A model generated the notes under the pieces. The model had not been told where the DNA came from. It did not search any database and was given only the letters and a program-made list of their open reading frames with translations. From positions 5,853,501 to 5,917,500 of the forward strand of contig CM072345.1 in assembly GCA_036874045.1 (NCBI GenBank): 64,000 nucleotides of DNA, given 5' to 3'. A program made the position numbers and the translations under genes. This stretch comes from Cymodocea nodosa (taxonomy: Eukaryota > Streptophyta > Magnoliopsida > Alismatales > Cymodoceaceae). Each line of letters begins with the position of its first letter. Within the stretch, counting starts at the first letter, position 1. This document shows, piece after piece, positions 21,491-33,325 of the stretch.

Positions 21491-23344
21491 TGTTTAGAAT
21501 GAAAAAGTGCATATTATTAATGGTTAAATGATGGTTAATTGCATAATATTTAGCTTATCATATGAGAATTAAGCCATTATGTTATAATTGCACTGTTATA
21601 TGCTTTAATTGAAGAATCTGCTTAATTTTGGGGAATTAATGTTAATTTAGTACATTTATGAACTGTCGTTAAATTGCAGGCTGTGAAATTCTTAGGTATC
21701 CGAAAATGCATCTGAGCATCGGATAGTTATACCTGTAACTCTCTAGAATGTTATTTTATGTTTAAACTGTTGCTGACACGTGTTGAGAGCTAGTAGATTT
21801 CCTTACGTTATAACTCGTTAAGTTAGTATAACTGCACGCATTGAGTTACACGAAAATACACTAAGGCAACGTGTTAGGTTAGCATTATAAACTTAAGTTG
21901 TTATTTTTGCACGTGTTTTATAGTTAAATCAACGAAGGAAGTCCGTTGAGTTATTTGTAACTCCACGGACTATATATTTTCTAATATGCCACTGTAGCGG
22001 TTGTAGGAACAAACAGTTGGAAGGAAAAACCACGTTTGCACGTATCACGCAGGAATTCAATCGCGTAGGCAGAAAGAAATCATCGCCGTTGATCTGAAGG
22101 AAGGAAATCCAACCGATCATTCAAGCAGAAACAGTTACCACTAAAGAAATATAAAAGAAAAGAAGAAAAAAAAGAAAGAGTGTGATCAATGGACGGCCAA
22201 TGTATACAAAGGAGGAGCATCGAGCTTTCTGCAGACAGCATCGGCGATTCTCCGAAGTATCACACCAACCATCGTATCACCACCATAATCACCAATCATC
22301 GGAGGTCTGTGAGGATACTTGCCTGATGTCGGGTCGATTCCGAGCCAAACACAGTGCCTGACAACCACTGTGAGGAGTGATCACATCGCGGGAAGGGAAG
22401 ACATTTTCACCAAGCGCCGACTCATATTTCAGGAGATCGTAAAGCTTTTAGCCTTGGCTTCGAGTTGATGTCTGTATGCTGAAGAGGAGATCATCTTGCA
22501 ATTCTGGACTCGCGATTCTATAGGGAGAGGAGACAGAATTGTAAGTGGTTCAATTTTCAGTGGTGTAATCGCGTTGCAAGTAGTGTCGGAAGTATTTACT
22601 GTCATGTGAAGTTACTTTACATTTCACCTTTCGCCCATCACATCAAAACAAAAATACCAAAAACAATTTATCTTTGTTTGTATGTTGTATTTGAGTGTTG
22701 TATTGTTGGTGTTGTATCGTGATTAATGTTATCTGTATCAATTTTATGATTGTTTTATGTTAGTTTTAATTTTATAGTTTACTGAAATTGGTTCGTACAA
22801 AACAACTTAAAGATTTTAATGGTTACTGTTTGAATCATCTAAATGTTAGTATTGCATAATGATAAATCCAATGTTAACTAGCATTAAAAAGCTTAATTGA
22901 TGTTATTTACAATCTGTGGAATTGCCCAATGGTTGGCCGAATTCCTCTGTAATTAGCAGTATTATAAAGAAGAGACAAGCACGTGGAGTTAACTTAAGTC
23001 CACGAGGATAGTCCGTTGAGTTATCCATAACTCAACGAACTTAGTCTGTTGAGTTAACTGTAACTCAACGAAGTGCTTATTGAATATAAATTTGAATTGT
23101 TCACAATCAAACATTTCTTAAGTTCATCAGCAATTCCCTGTGGGATCGACCTGTACTTGCACACTGATACAATAGACACTGTGCACTTGCAGTTAAAGTA
23201 CAAATTGGAATTAATATCTAAATTGTATTAAAGGTTGTTTGTTTACTTCTAAAAGAAATAATAGGCATAAAGATAAATTAACTAAGTAAAAATAGAAGTA
23301 ACAAATCCAAGTTTTTCTAGTGTAGTGTTGGGAAAACACGAACA
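21491..23344 (+). repeat. Gyp1 5' LTR
   Basis: Starts TGTTTAGAATG, ends ACACGAACA. It contains the block shared with family-2 Copia LTRs (21811-21915), TATAAAAG at 22150, a more GC-rich part (22190-22600) with an antisense ORF that recurs in other copies, and two CCGTTGAGTTA / TAACTCAACG pairs near the right end (23011-23072). Confidence 0.93.
22150..22157 (+). promoter_or_regulatory. LTR TATA box (TATAAAAG), Gyp1
   Basis: TATAAAAG in GAAATATAAAAGAAA. Conserved at 37024-37031 and at 61510-61517 in the solo LTR, with a near match on the minus strand around 780-790 in Gyp3. The purine run after it is also conserved. Confidence 0.55.
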
Positions 23345-23351
23345 AGTTTTA

Positions 23352-23370
23352 TGACACCGTTGCCAGGGAA
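23352..23370 (+). other. Gyp1 primer-binding site
   Basis: TGACACCGTTGCCAGGGAA, 7 bases after the LTR, matches the TGGCGCCGTTGCCGGGGA-type site (tRNA-Asp-like) common in Athila/Tat elements, with three visible mismatches. It differs from the Met-type sites of the Copia elements here. Confidence 0.8.
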
Positions 23371-23468
23371 TTGAATTGAATAGAACTGAATTGAATAGAT
23401 ATAAGCAACTGTTAGAGCTGTTTCATTTTAATAGTCAGAGTTGTGTGTTTTCTTCTGTAATTGAGAAT

Positions 23469-26400
23469 ATGGCATATGCTTATGCTCAAAGATTTCTGAA
23501 ACCTTTAATTAGCATATGTGAATTCTGCAATTCTGAAGGACACAACATTTCTGATTGTTTGAAATTGAGACATTTACAGATTGATAGATCCCTTGAACAA
23601 GAAATGAATTATCCTCAATATAATAGAGCCGAGTATGAGAATCCTATAGTTTACCCAACTGATGGTCAGTATAGAATGTGTAATATGATGAGAGACACTG
23701 AAGTTTGGGATAGCTATGACAGACTGGAGCATAGTATAGAGCAAAATCTGGACAAACTGGAATACTTTGTGTGTCAACAAAAAGAAGTCAACCAATTAAA
23801 CTATAAGGAGGCATATTTAGAACCTAAACAGGATATAATTTACGAAACTGAAAATGCCATAAAGAAAATTGATCAAAAATTGATTGCAATGAAATTAGAT
23901 GATCTGGAAACAAAATTAAAAGCATTAGACAAAAATGCAATGAAAATACAAGTTTTACAACAGGATAATGAAAATTATAATGTTATAAACCTGCACAACT
24001 TGCAAAATATACAGCAAACAGAAAACACAAATGTAAGAGAATTTAAAGAATGCACTTTAAAACTAAAAACAATTGAAGATCATAATCACGAAAATGATAT
24101 ACAAAAACATCATGAAAGTAACGAAAATCTGGAAGATGTATGTGTAACATTAAGATCTGGAACTGAGATACCACTAAGAACTCAAACTGAAAATGATATG
24201 AAGGTGGACAAGAGTAAAAATCAAAATGATAATGAAAATTTAATAGTTGAAAATCTAGAAATCACTAAAGAACAATCTGAATCTGCAATTGAAGCTAAAA
24301 ATGATCAAACAAATCAACTGAAAGAAAAAGAGTCTTTGAAATCAAAATCTTTAGCACCCTATCCTAAAAGATTACAACAAACAATTCCTGAAAAACAAGA
24401 AAAAATAAGAGAAATTTTTGAAAAAGTACAAGTTAACATTCCTTTGTTAGATCTATTACAGAATATGCCACCTTGTGCTAAATTTCTGAAGGATTGGTGT
24501 ACTAAGAAAAGAGAGCGAAAAGTTCTTAGAAAGGTCTTTTTAGCTGAGCAAAGTAGTTACCTATTTCTGCCACAAATTCCTAAAAAGTTATCTGATCCTG
24601 GAATCCGTGTTATATCATGCACCATAGGAAATACCATTCTAGAAAGAACCTTAATAGACTTAGGTGCAGGTATAAATGTTATGCCAAGTGATATATTTGC
24701 ATCCTTAGGATTAGAAGGCTTAACTCCTACTAGTACGGTTATTCAATTGGCTGATAGAAGTATAAAATACCCTAGAGGAAAAATAGAGGATGTCTTAATT
24801 AAAATCAAGAATTTTATATATCCTATTGATATTGTAATTTTGGATTCCCAACAAATTAAGCATAAAAATAGTGATACATCTTTAATTTTGGGAAGGCCAT
24901 TTTTAGCAACATCAAGGGCTGTTATAAATTGTAAAACTGGAGTAATGAAATTAGCTTATGGTAATGAGGATACTCAATTAAATATTTTCAAACCAGAAAG
25001 GTTTGAGGAGTTAGAAATGTCCTTACATACCATAGACTTTTTAGAGGATGAAGGAGATATGTTAGATGATGTGATTCAAGAAGAATTAAATAGGCAAATC
25101 AATTTTGAAACTTTAGAAGAAAGTGAAAGCATAAATATAGGAGATCAGGAAGAAATTAATTTAAAAAATGATGATGTTCAATTAGGAGCTCTAGCTTCTG
25201 ATGGGCAGCATTTAGAATTAAAACCTTTACCTCCTGAATTAACCTATATATTTCTGGAAGATAAACGGACCTGTCCAATCATTATTGCTTCATATTTGAA
25301 AGAGGATCAAATAGCTAAATTAAAAGAGGTAATAAAAAGTTATAAAGAAGCAATAGGATGGACTATGACTGATATAAAAAGGTTAAGTTCAACTTTATGC
25401 TGTCACCACATATATTTAGAAGAGAATGCTAAACCTGTTAGAATTCCTGAGAGGAGATTAAATCCAAACCTTAAGGAAGAAGTCAGGAAGGAAATAGTTA
25501 AATGGTTAGATAATGATATAATATATCCGATTTCTGATAGCTCGTGGGTTAGTCCAATCCATGTAGTTCCCAAGAAATAAGGATTAACAGTTATTAGGAA
25601 TGAAAGTCAAGACTTGATACCTACTAGAATTCAATCAGACTGGAGAGTATGTATAGACTATAGAAAGCTGAATGCTATGACTAGGAAAGATCATTTTCTC
25701 TTACCTTTTATAGATCAAATGCTGGAAAGATTAGCAGGGCAAGAATATTTTTGTTTCCTAGACAGGTATTCAGGGTATAATCAAATTCCAGTAGCATTAG
25801 AGGATCAAGAGAAAACAACTTTCACCTGTCCTAATGGAACTTATGCTTTTAAAAGAATGTCATTCGAATTATGCAATGCACCAGCTACCTTTCAAAGGTG
25901 TGTGCAGGGCATATTTACTGGAATGACTGATGAATTTTTAGAAATATTTATGGATGATTTTACTGTATATGGCAACTCATATGAAGTGTGTTTAAGCAAT
26001 TTAGACCAAATATTAAAACGCTGTGTGGAAAAAAATCTAGTTTTAAATTGGGAAAAATGTCACTTCATGGTTAAACAAGGAATAGTCTTAGGGCATGTTG
26101 TTTCTAAAAAAGGGTTGGAAGTAGATAAAGCTAAAATAGAAGTAATTTCTAATCTACCAGAACCTAAATTAGTAAAAGATATTAGATCATTTCTAGGACA
26201 TGTTGGTTTTTATAGAAGATTTATTAAAGACTTTAGCAAGATAGCTAGACCTTTAACTAATCTATTAAAAGATGTTCCATTTAACTTTGATAAAAATTGC
26301 AAGGAAGCATTTTTTAGACTTAAGACTAGCTTAATTTCAACTCCTATAATTCAAGCACCTAATTGGAACCATCCATTCGAATTAATGTGCGATGCTTCTA

Positions 26401-28112
26401 ATTTTGCCGTAGGAGTAGTGTTAGGACAGAAAATAGAAAAATCTCCTAGAGTGATTCATTATGCAAGCAAAACCTTAAATGATGCTCAAGTTAATTACAC
26501 AACTACTGAAAAAGAATTATTAGCTGTTGTGTTTGCTTTAGAAAAGTTTAAATCATATGTGATTGGAGCTAAAGTAATAGTATACACGGATCATTCAGCT
26601 CTAAAACATCTAATAAAGAAAAAAGAAACTAAACCTAGATTGATCCGATGGATATTATTATTGCAAGAATTCGATCTAGAAATTAAAGATAAAAAAGGTT
26701 GTGAGAATGTTGTAGCAGATCATTTATCAAGATTACAAATAGAAAAATCAAATATTGAAATTAAGGATAATTTTCCTGATGAACAATTAATGACCATCAA
26801 CACAATGCCTTGGTATGCAGACATAGTTAATTACTTAGTTACTGGTTTAACACCTAAGGATTGGAATAGACAAGATAAGAAATTGTTTTTCTCAAGAGTA
26901 AAATATTACTATTGGGAAGACCCTTACTTATTTAAGAAATGTCCTGATCTGGTTTTAAGGAGGTGTGTTCCAGAAACTGAATATTCGAGCATATTGTCTT
27001 TCTGTCATGACCAAGCTTATGGAGGACATTTTGGTTTAGGGAAAAATGCTGCAAAAATTCTGTAATGTGGGTTTTATTGGCCAACACTATTCAAAGATGC
27101 TCATAAATATTACTTAAGTTGTTTAAGATGTCAACAAATAGGAAGAATATCAAAGAGGAATATGATGCCTCTTAATCCTATTGTTGAGGTTGAAATCTTT
27201 GATGTGTGGGGAATAGATTTTATGGGTCCATTTCCTATATCTAATCAATTTCATTACATATTGTTGGGAGTGGATTATGTATCTAAATGGATAGAAGCTA
27301 TTCCTACAAAAACTAACGATAACAAAGTGGTAATACAATTTATAAGAACAAATATATTTGCTAGATTTGGAATACCTAAAGCTATTATCAGTGATAGAGG
27401 AACTCATTTCTGTAATAGAAGTTTTGAAGCCTTAATGAAGAAATATGGAGTAAACCACAAAATTGCAACATCATATCATCCGCAAACAAGTGGACAAGTA
27501 GAAAGTGCAAACAAACAAATTAAATTAATCTTGGAAAAAGTAGTAAATCCTACTAGAACAGATTGGGCTAATAGATTGATTGATGCACTTTGGGCTTATA
27601 GAACTGCTTATAAAACGAGCTTAGGTATGTCACCTTTTAGGCTAGTATATGGAAAAAGTTGTCATTTACTTGCTGAAATAGAACATAAAGCTTATTGGGC
27701 ATTAAAAACTCTGAACACTAATTTAAATCAAGCTGCTGAAAATAGGAAAATGCAACTAATTGAATTAGAAGAATTTAGAAATGAAGCTTATTCAAAGACT
27801 GTAAGAGAAAAAGAGAAAATTAAATTCTAGCATGATAGAAAAATCATTCCTAAAAACATTGAAATAGGACAAGAAGTATATCTTTATATGGCTAGACTCC
27901 ATAACCATCCAGGAAAATTAAGATCTAGATGGGCAGGACCTTACATAGTTCGAAATGTTTATCCTTATGGAGCTATTGAAATTGAAAATCCTAAAAATCA
28001 GAATATATTTAAAGTAAATGGACAAAGACTTAAACCTATTCTGAAAACACCAAAAAGCTCCTTTGGAATTATAGAAGAAATCAGAGTAGAGGGCTACTCG
28101 AGTTTTACTTAG
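23469..28112 (+). pseudogene. pol: Gyp1 pol: zinc knuckle, protease, RT, RNase H, integrase
   Basis: One frame of about 1,547 codons with stops only at 25578, 27063 and 27828. ATG at 23469 (MAYAYAQRF) is the first good start, 125 bases after the LTR. Domains: zinc knuckle C17-C20-H25-C30; Lys/Glu-rich linker; protease with DLGAG at residue 397 (24657); RT from about 25430 with FMDD at 25947-25958; RNase H ([26 protein letters not shown]); integrase with an H/H/C/C region near 27005-27140 and D, D, E at 27216, 27393 and 27501; C-terminal GPY-type segment (WAGPYIV). FMDD and DLGA are typical of Athila. The capsid domain that should precede the knuckle is missing here and found at 31915-33257. 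Confidence 0.92.
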
Positions 28113-28500
28113 TAAGAAATCAGTTTTTATGTTTATATATATATATAAAAATATATATATATATATTAAAAATATATATAAAACATAAAAATAGTTGCGG
28201 TTCAACCGATTGGATCCATCGGTATGGCCGGAAAATTAAAAAATATTTAGGTCTTACTGAAGTGTAGCATCGGTATGACCGGAACATTAAAGAAAATATT
28301 GGTTTTACCGAAGCAACATATCGGTTAAACTGGAAAAAAATTGTATATTAATTTTAAGAAAAAAATTTTGTTTTACCGAAACATAGTATCGGTTCAACCG
28401 AAAGAAAGATAAAAAATATTTAGGTTTGACCGAAGCATAATATCTGTTAAACCTGTAAAAAAAAAAAAACAGAGAAACTATTCTCTGTAATATTTTTATT
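28113..28500 (+). repeat. AT-rich repeat and ACCGAA/TCGGTT tandem array
   Basis: 28137-28190 is a (TA)n-type run. 28196-28455 has about five imperfect units of 50-65 bases, each with ACCGAA, about ten bases, then ATCGGTTnAACCG followed by an A-rich stretch. CGGTTCAACCG is nearly palindromic. No coding potential seen. Confidence 0.7.
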
Positions 28501-28520
28501 ATTATATTTGCTTGTACAAG

Positions 28521-28612
28521 GAGTCCGTTGAGTTACACTTAACTCAACGAGCTTACTATGTTAAGTCTTGAGTTAGTCAATGAGCTTATTCCGTTGAGTT
28601 ACCTGTAACACA
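28521..28612 (+). repeat. CCGTTGAGTTA inverted-repeat cluster before ORF3 (Gyp1)
   Basis: Pairs CCGTTGAGTTA...TAACTCAACGA (28524-28550) and CCGTTGAGTTA...TAACACAAC (28591-28613), each able to form a short-loop hairpin. The same element precedes gag and the F-box-like gene and ends the LTR. Confidence 0.75.
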
Positions 28613-28696
28613 ACAGAGTACTGTAGCTAAGACCGCGAATAAAATAGTAATAGTTGGTTCGGGAAATGACCCGATTACCCGCCTAAACTTAGTGCT

Positions 28697-28704
28697 TATT
28701 TAAA
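28697..28704 (+). promoter_or_regulatory. Putative internal promoter (TATTTAAA) of Gyp1 ORF3
   Basis: TATTTAAA 97 bases before the next block and 104 bases before ATG 28801, followed by AAACCTAGGGTTTT, a telo-box-like element common in plant promoters. Copies of the box stand before ORF3 in CopB and CopC. Confidence 0.5.
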
Positions 28705-28800
28705 CTAAAACCTAGGGTTTTGGGGGCATTATCCGACAAATCATTTAGAATCTAGAACAGTAGAAATCAGAGTGATTACGTGTTGTTGTGTAACTCCACG

Positions 28801-31028
28801 ATGATGAAGATGACGCTTGAATTCTAGGAAGATGTTGTTGATACATCAGAATTTCTGAAGGAATCAGAAGAGTGGCACACGCGGTAGAAGATCAGAAATA
28901 CGACAAGAGAGAAAGAGCTACAGAAGGTAGAATCAGAACTTTTCAAGTTGAGAAGAGATTTAGTAGATATGGATATACGAATACCTCAAATAATGGAAAC
29001 ACGAATTAGAATAGCAACAGAAATAGCTGTAAGTAAGGAAAGACAAATAAGGCCAAGTAATGAAGTTGCCCTAAAATTAATCCAACGTAAGTCCCAACTC
29101 TGGTTCAAAAGACGAATCTGTAGACAAGCTAAACGGGTGATCTGGAAGCAAGAAAGGAAAGCAAATGAAGAGGCAACTGAAGAACGGGAGGAACCAACTG
29201 TTGAAAGACCTGTTCCTGAGGAGCAGTAGTTTGGACCTTCAGTTCCACCATTTAAGCCATTGACACGAGCAGAAATGATGGGGCCTTTGACTGAAGAAGA
29301 AATAAGAGAATTTGTAGAACTAGTTCAAGTTGGAAAAAACCAAGGAGAATCAGAAGATTTGGCAATGGCTAAAGCACATCTGGTGTTTGATGCACTGTAC
29401 AAAAAGAGGGCTGCAGAAAAGTTCAAAGCCCAATATAAAATTAAAGTGGAACAGCATCAAGAAGCTACTGCCAGAACTGCTCTTAGAGATGCTGCAAAAG
29501 AAGCTGAAGTTGGTCCTTCGAGACCAGCAATTATTGGAAGAATTAAACAGGAAGAGCCAGTACTTGTGGTTCGAAAGCCTACAGAGCCTATTTTTGTAGA
29601 TTTAATTTCAGAAGATGAAGAGGAAGAACAGGCACAACTAATCAAAAAAAAGAAAGAAAAAGAAAAAGTGCCTGATTATAAAGAAATTAAATCTGAAGTA
29701 CCAATTTTACAGGGCCTATGGAGCAAATTTTTATTAACCTGCTATCCGAATCTAAGGAGGAGCAGGAGGAGCAAAGAAAAGAAAAAAATCAGGTTGAAAT
29801 TAGTTTGCAGCCTATACAAGAAGAAATAGAAATTAGGGTAGAAATTGAATTACCCGTGACTCCATCCCAATTTGTTAAAGAATCAGAAAGAACAGTAACA
29901 GAACAGATTGGTAGTCAGGAGGAAGAAGAAAGAGTAGAAAATGAAGAGGCTGAAAGAAGCCATTTGGACAAAAATAATTTCATAGATTCCACTGAAGAGC
30001 AAGAAACTCTTCAGCAAATTATGAAAAGAATTCAAGACAGAGTGGAGAGTTCTACCGGCTCACCACCACAGACAGAAGCAAAAGCAAAAATTCAGGAATC
30101 TAGAGAGAATGTCCAAATGCAGCCTATGCTAGAGGAAGAGCAAGAGTAAACCCCTCTGGAGTAACAAAGTCACCTTCCTGACCCGACTGAAACAACAATT
30201 TTGAATGAAGTACATTTTTGTAGTCAGGAAGCTTATATCAAATACCAAGAAATAAGGGGTTACGATATTATTTATAGTAGACCAGTAAATTGGGATGGAA
30301 TGCAAGAAATCAAAGATCTATTTGAATTCCAAGGTCTACTGCAATTTATATCTCAAGATAGAGGGCATGCAGTATATGAGAATTTAGTGCCCTGTTTCTA
30401 TGCAAATTTAAGAGAAGGAGAAGGAGAATTAATTTCAAACGTGGAGGAAGCTGATGTACAGATAACACCAGAGCTTCTCTACAACATATTTGGTTTAAAG
30501 AATGAAGGAACAAAAATTTTGGAGGATACAACTGCAGTTGAATGGACTGAGTAGCAAATTAAGGATTGTTTAGCTATCAATCCTGGTGTGCCATTATTAA
30601 ACAGATTGAAGCATTTAAATGGTAAAGCACACATGGTAGCTAACATTTTGATTAAGAATGTCTATCAACGACAAGGCCATGACATAGAATTAAGTCAATT
30701 TGTCAAATGGGCCACGTATGCAGTTGTAAATAAGATCCAAATAAATTAGTCTGCAGTTTTTATCTCCAAGCTGAAAATAGTAAAGAAGAAATTATTTTAT
30801 GAAGATTTGATTCCACTGCTGATGGTGGATAGTATTGATTTCACTAAATGGACATTAAAAAGGATAAGATCTAGAACCATTTCAGTGAAAGAATACAGAA
30901 ATTTTGTAGTTGCAGAATTAGCTGTACCTTTTGGAGAAATTGCAGGAGCAGTAGAGAGGATAAATCAATTAGAGCAGCAAGTAGAAAAACTCCAGAAGGA
31001 AGTAGATGAACTTAGGCATAGAGATTAA
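28801..31028 (+). pseudogene. Accessory ORF3 protein, plant-transposon domain, Gyp1
   Basis: ATG at 28801 (MMKMTLEF) is in frame with the main body. Stops occur at 28825, 28888 and 29227, there is a frame change between about 29718 and 29820, and further stops lie at about 30147, 30552 and 30747. N-terminal part is basic and helical, the middle Glu-rich. The domain at about 30201-30550 (VHFCSQEAYIKYQEI, IKDLFEFQGLLQFI, CFYANL, ITPELLYNIFGLKNEG) matches the Copia ORF3 domain position by position. The C-terminus (INQLEQQVEKLQKEVDELRH) is a clear coiled coil; CopB/CopC have a Gln-rich tail instead. Function unknown. Resemblance to PF20167-type proteins is by pattern only. Confidence 0.72.
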
Positions 31029-31914
31029 ATTGTATTGTTCATCTACTTGTGTAAAATTGTATGAAATTGTATGATGTACTTGTAATGTAATTGATTCATA
31101 TTAATGAATATAATTTTTCAGATGCAATTTTCATACTTATTTGAATGTGAAATGAATAGAATTTATTGAATATTATGTAATTTGTGGAACTTTATGAATA
31201 TGTAACAGATTTACAATTTGTTGAATGATAGGATAACTGCTTAAAAATTTCTGCATGTTATAAGGTAAAATGTAAATTCTACATAACATAAAATGACCTG
31301 CAATTTAAATCTTTATATAATGTTCAGATTTAAATGTATTTTAATCAAAATGAGGCATTAATGACATAGATTTAACTTTATTACAGTTAGCAGAATGACA
31401 AAGAAAAAAAAAAAAAAAAATAGAATAGAAAACTTACGAGAGTGAAACTTAGAAGTTGCCAAGTGTTAACTCAACAAAGTAATTCCGTTGAGTTAACCGT
31501 AACTCTGCGAGGTTAGTAATATAATATAAGGTCACTCCGTTGAGTTATTTGTAACTCAACGAAGTTAGTCCGTGGATTAAGCAGAACGGTTATTCTTTTA
31601 ACTACAAACGAAACTTCGTCGGTTTAGCGGTTACCAAAATTTGAAATTAGAAGTGGTACACGTACCCATTAAAACAGGAACCACAATGCACGTTGCAAGA
31701 CACGTTCTTGCAACGAGATTTATTCACTTTATGGATGCACAGTGTATATATGAAACAGAATGTTATTTACGAGTTACCAGCACTTTTAAGAGAAAGGAGA
31801 AAGCGTTGGAGGAACTGGAAGGAGAAGCAACTGATTCAACCTTCATCCGACAATAAATATTTATAGAATGGAAAGCTTCAGACTGGTATGTAATTAATCT
31901 TCTGTTATTTATTT
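31029..31914 (+). other. Spacer between ORF3 and gag in Gyp1
   Basis: AT-rich to about 31430, with an A run at 31405-31421. CCGTTGAGTTA / TAACTCTGCGAG and CCGTTGAGTTA / TAACTCAACGAAG pairs lie at 31484-31510 and 31535-31562. A short open stretch (31641-31856) carries no recognisable domain. The last hundred bases (about 31800-31914) are conserved upstream of gag in Gyp2 (38882 to 38778), and contain GACTGGTATGTAAT, which fits a 5' splice site; both could be part of the gag leader. Confidence 0.6.
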
Positions 31915-33257
31915 ATGAGCACATGGACTCGTTCTCTAAGCACTAAATGATTAGTAAGAACACCTATCTAGGAATTTTCATTGCAAAGGGGTACTGAAAA
32001 ATTTTCTGAACTGAACTTTAACGAAATTCTTTGGGGTGTAGCTAACCTTTCTTTAAAAGAGAACGTAGAGATGGCTGCTCTAGTAGAAAAATCATCAGGA
32101 GAGATTCTGTATCCTGAATTAATTGATGAACCTTCATGTATTCGATTGCCAAACTTTGAGGGAGATAGGTTTGAACTGAAATCAAATTATATTAGTCAAT
32201 TGCCACATTTTCGTGGATTAGAAAGAGAGGATGCCTATTATTTCCTTAGAGAATTTAACGAAGTTTGTCAAATGATGAGAATGCCGAACATGAGTATAGA
32301 TGCTATTAAATTTAGATATATCCATTTTGCTTTAAAAGATACAGCTAAGAGATGGTTATATACTCCGTCGCCTGATTAAATTTCTACATGGACTGAATTT
32401 TACTTTGTTTTTCTGGAAAAATACTATCCAACACATCAAACGATTAAAAAGAAGAAGAAATATTAATGTGTAGCCAAAAACAGGGTGAATCATTCTAGAA
32501 ATATTTTGAAAGATTTAAAGATTTACTGACTCAATATCCACATCATGCAATGAGTAAAGCACAATTAATAGGCATAATTTATGAAGGCATAGATGTTTCA
32601 ATGAAATCTTTATTAGAATCTACTTGTTAAAATGGATTTTTAAAATTATGTAATGAAGAAGCATGGGCATATTTAGAAAATTTTGCAAAAAGAACTGCAT
32701 AGTGGGAAAATTCGGCTGAAGCTATTGCAGATAAAAGATTATTGCCAAGAGGAATGCATGAAATAGATTTCAATACTATGCTTGAGGTGAAATTAAATGA
32801 ATTAACAAAGAAAATAGAAGAGTTATCATTAAATCAAAAGCTAGCAGAAAAGAATACAAACATAAATGACTTAGATATTATTTATGCTAGAAACCAAAGA
32901 GATAACTTGGGAAATTCTTATAATCCTAATTGGAGAAATCACCAGAATTTATATTGGAGAAACAACAATTTCCAGGGAGGAGAAAATATAAATGAGAAGA
33001 ACATAAGTTATGAAGTATTAATTGAACAAGGAGCTAGAATAGAGAAATTAGAAAAGATAATCCAACAAGTAAACAATCGTCTAGAATTTATATTTGGAAA
33101 TGCTGTAAATCAAAATCAGAATAGAAATATACCACTTAGACAGAAGGAACCAATGGAAGTTAGACCTACTAGAGGATTGCCAATACAAGCTATACCTAAT
33201 CCTGTCAATAGAACAATTAATGAAATTGATACCTCTTCTAGGAGGGCAGCTGAATGA
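31915..33257 (+). pseudogene. gag: Gyp1 gag capsid, located downstream of pol
   Basis: ATG at 31915 gives MSTWTRS, as in Gyp2. Stops at 31948 and 31969, another at 32377, a frame change near 32450-32460, and later stops. Motifs: IRLPNFEGDRFELK, LREFNEVCQMM, AKRWLY, FLEKYYPTHQT, FERFKDLLTQYPHH, and in the last part NSYNPNWRNHQNLYW, all typical of Athila gag. In ordinary Athila elements the knuckle lies between capsid and the NPxWRNH segment and the whole precedes pol; here the knuckle is absent and sits at the start of pol (23517-23558). The 33257 stop precedes the F-box-like gene by 193 bases. Confidence 0.88.
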
Positions 33258-33325
33258 AGCAGCATATCTGAAGCAACTATCTATATGTATATATGTTTTT
33301 ATTTTTATTTTAAGTTAATTGTATC

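Noticed and set aside
22186-22368. Host gene inside the Gyp1 LTR
   Set aside because: Same reason: present at the same place in all LTR copies and frame-broken in some, so it is LTR sequence, not a separate gene.
28137-28190. AT-rich run as a replication origin or promoter
   Set aside because: Simple (TA)n-type low-complexity DNA between genes of a retroelement; nothing else supports a function.
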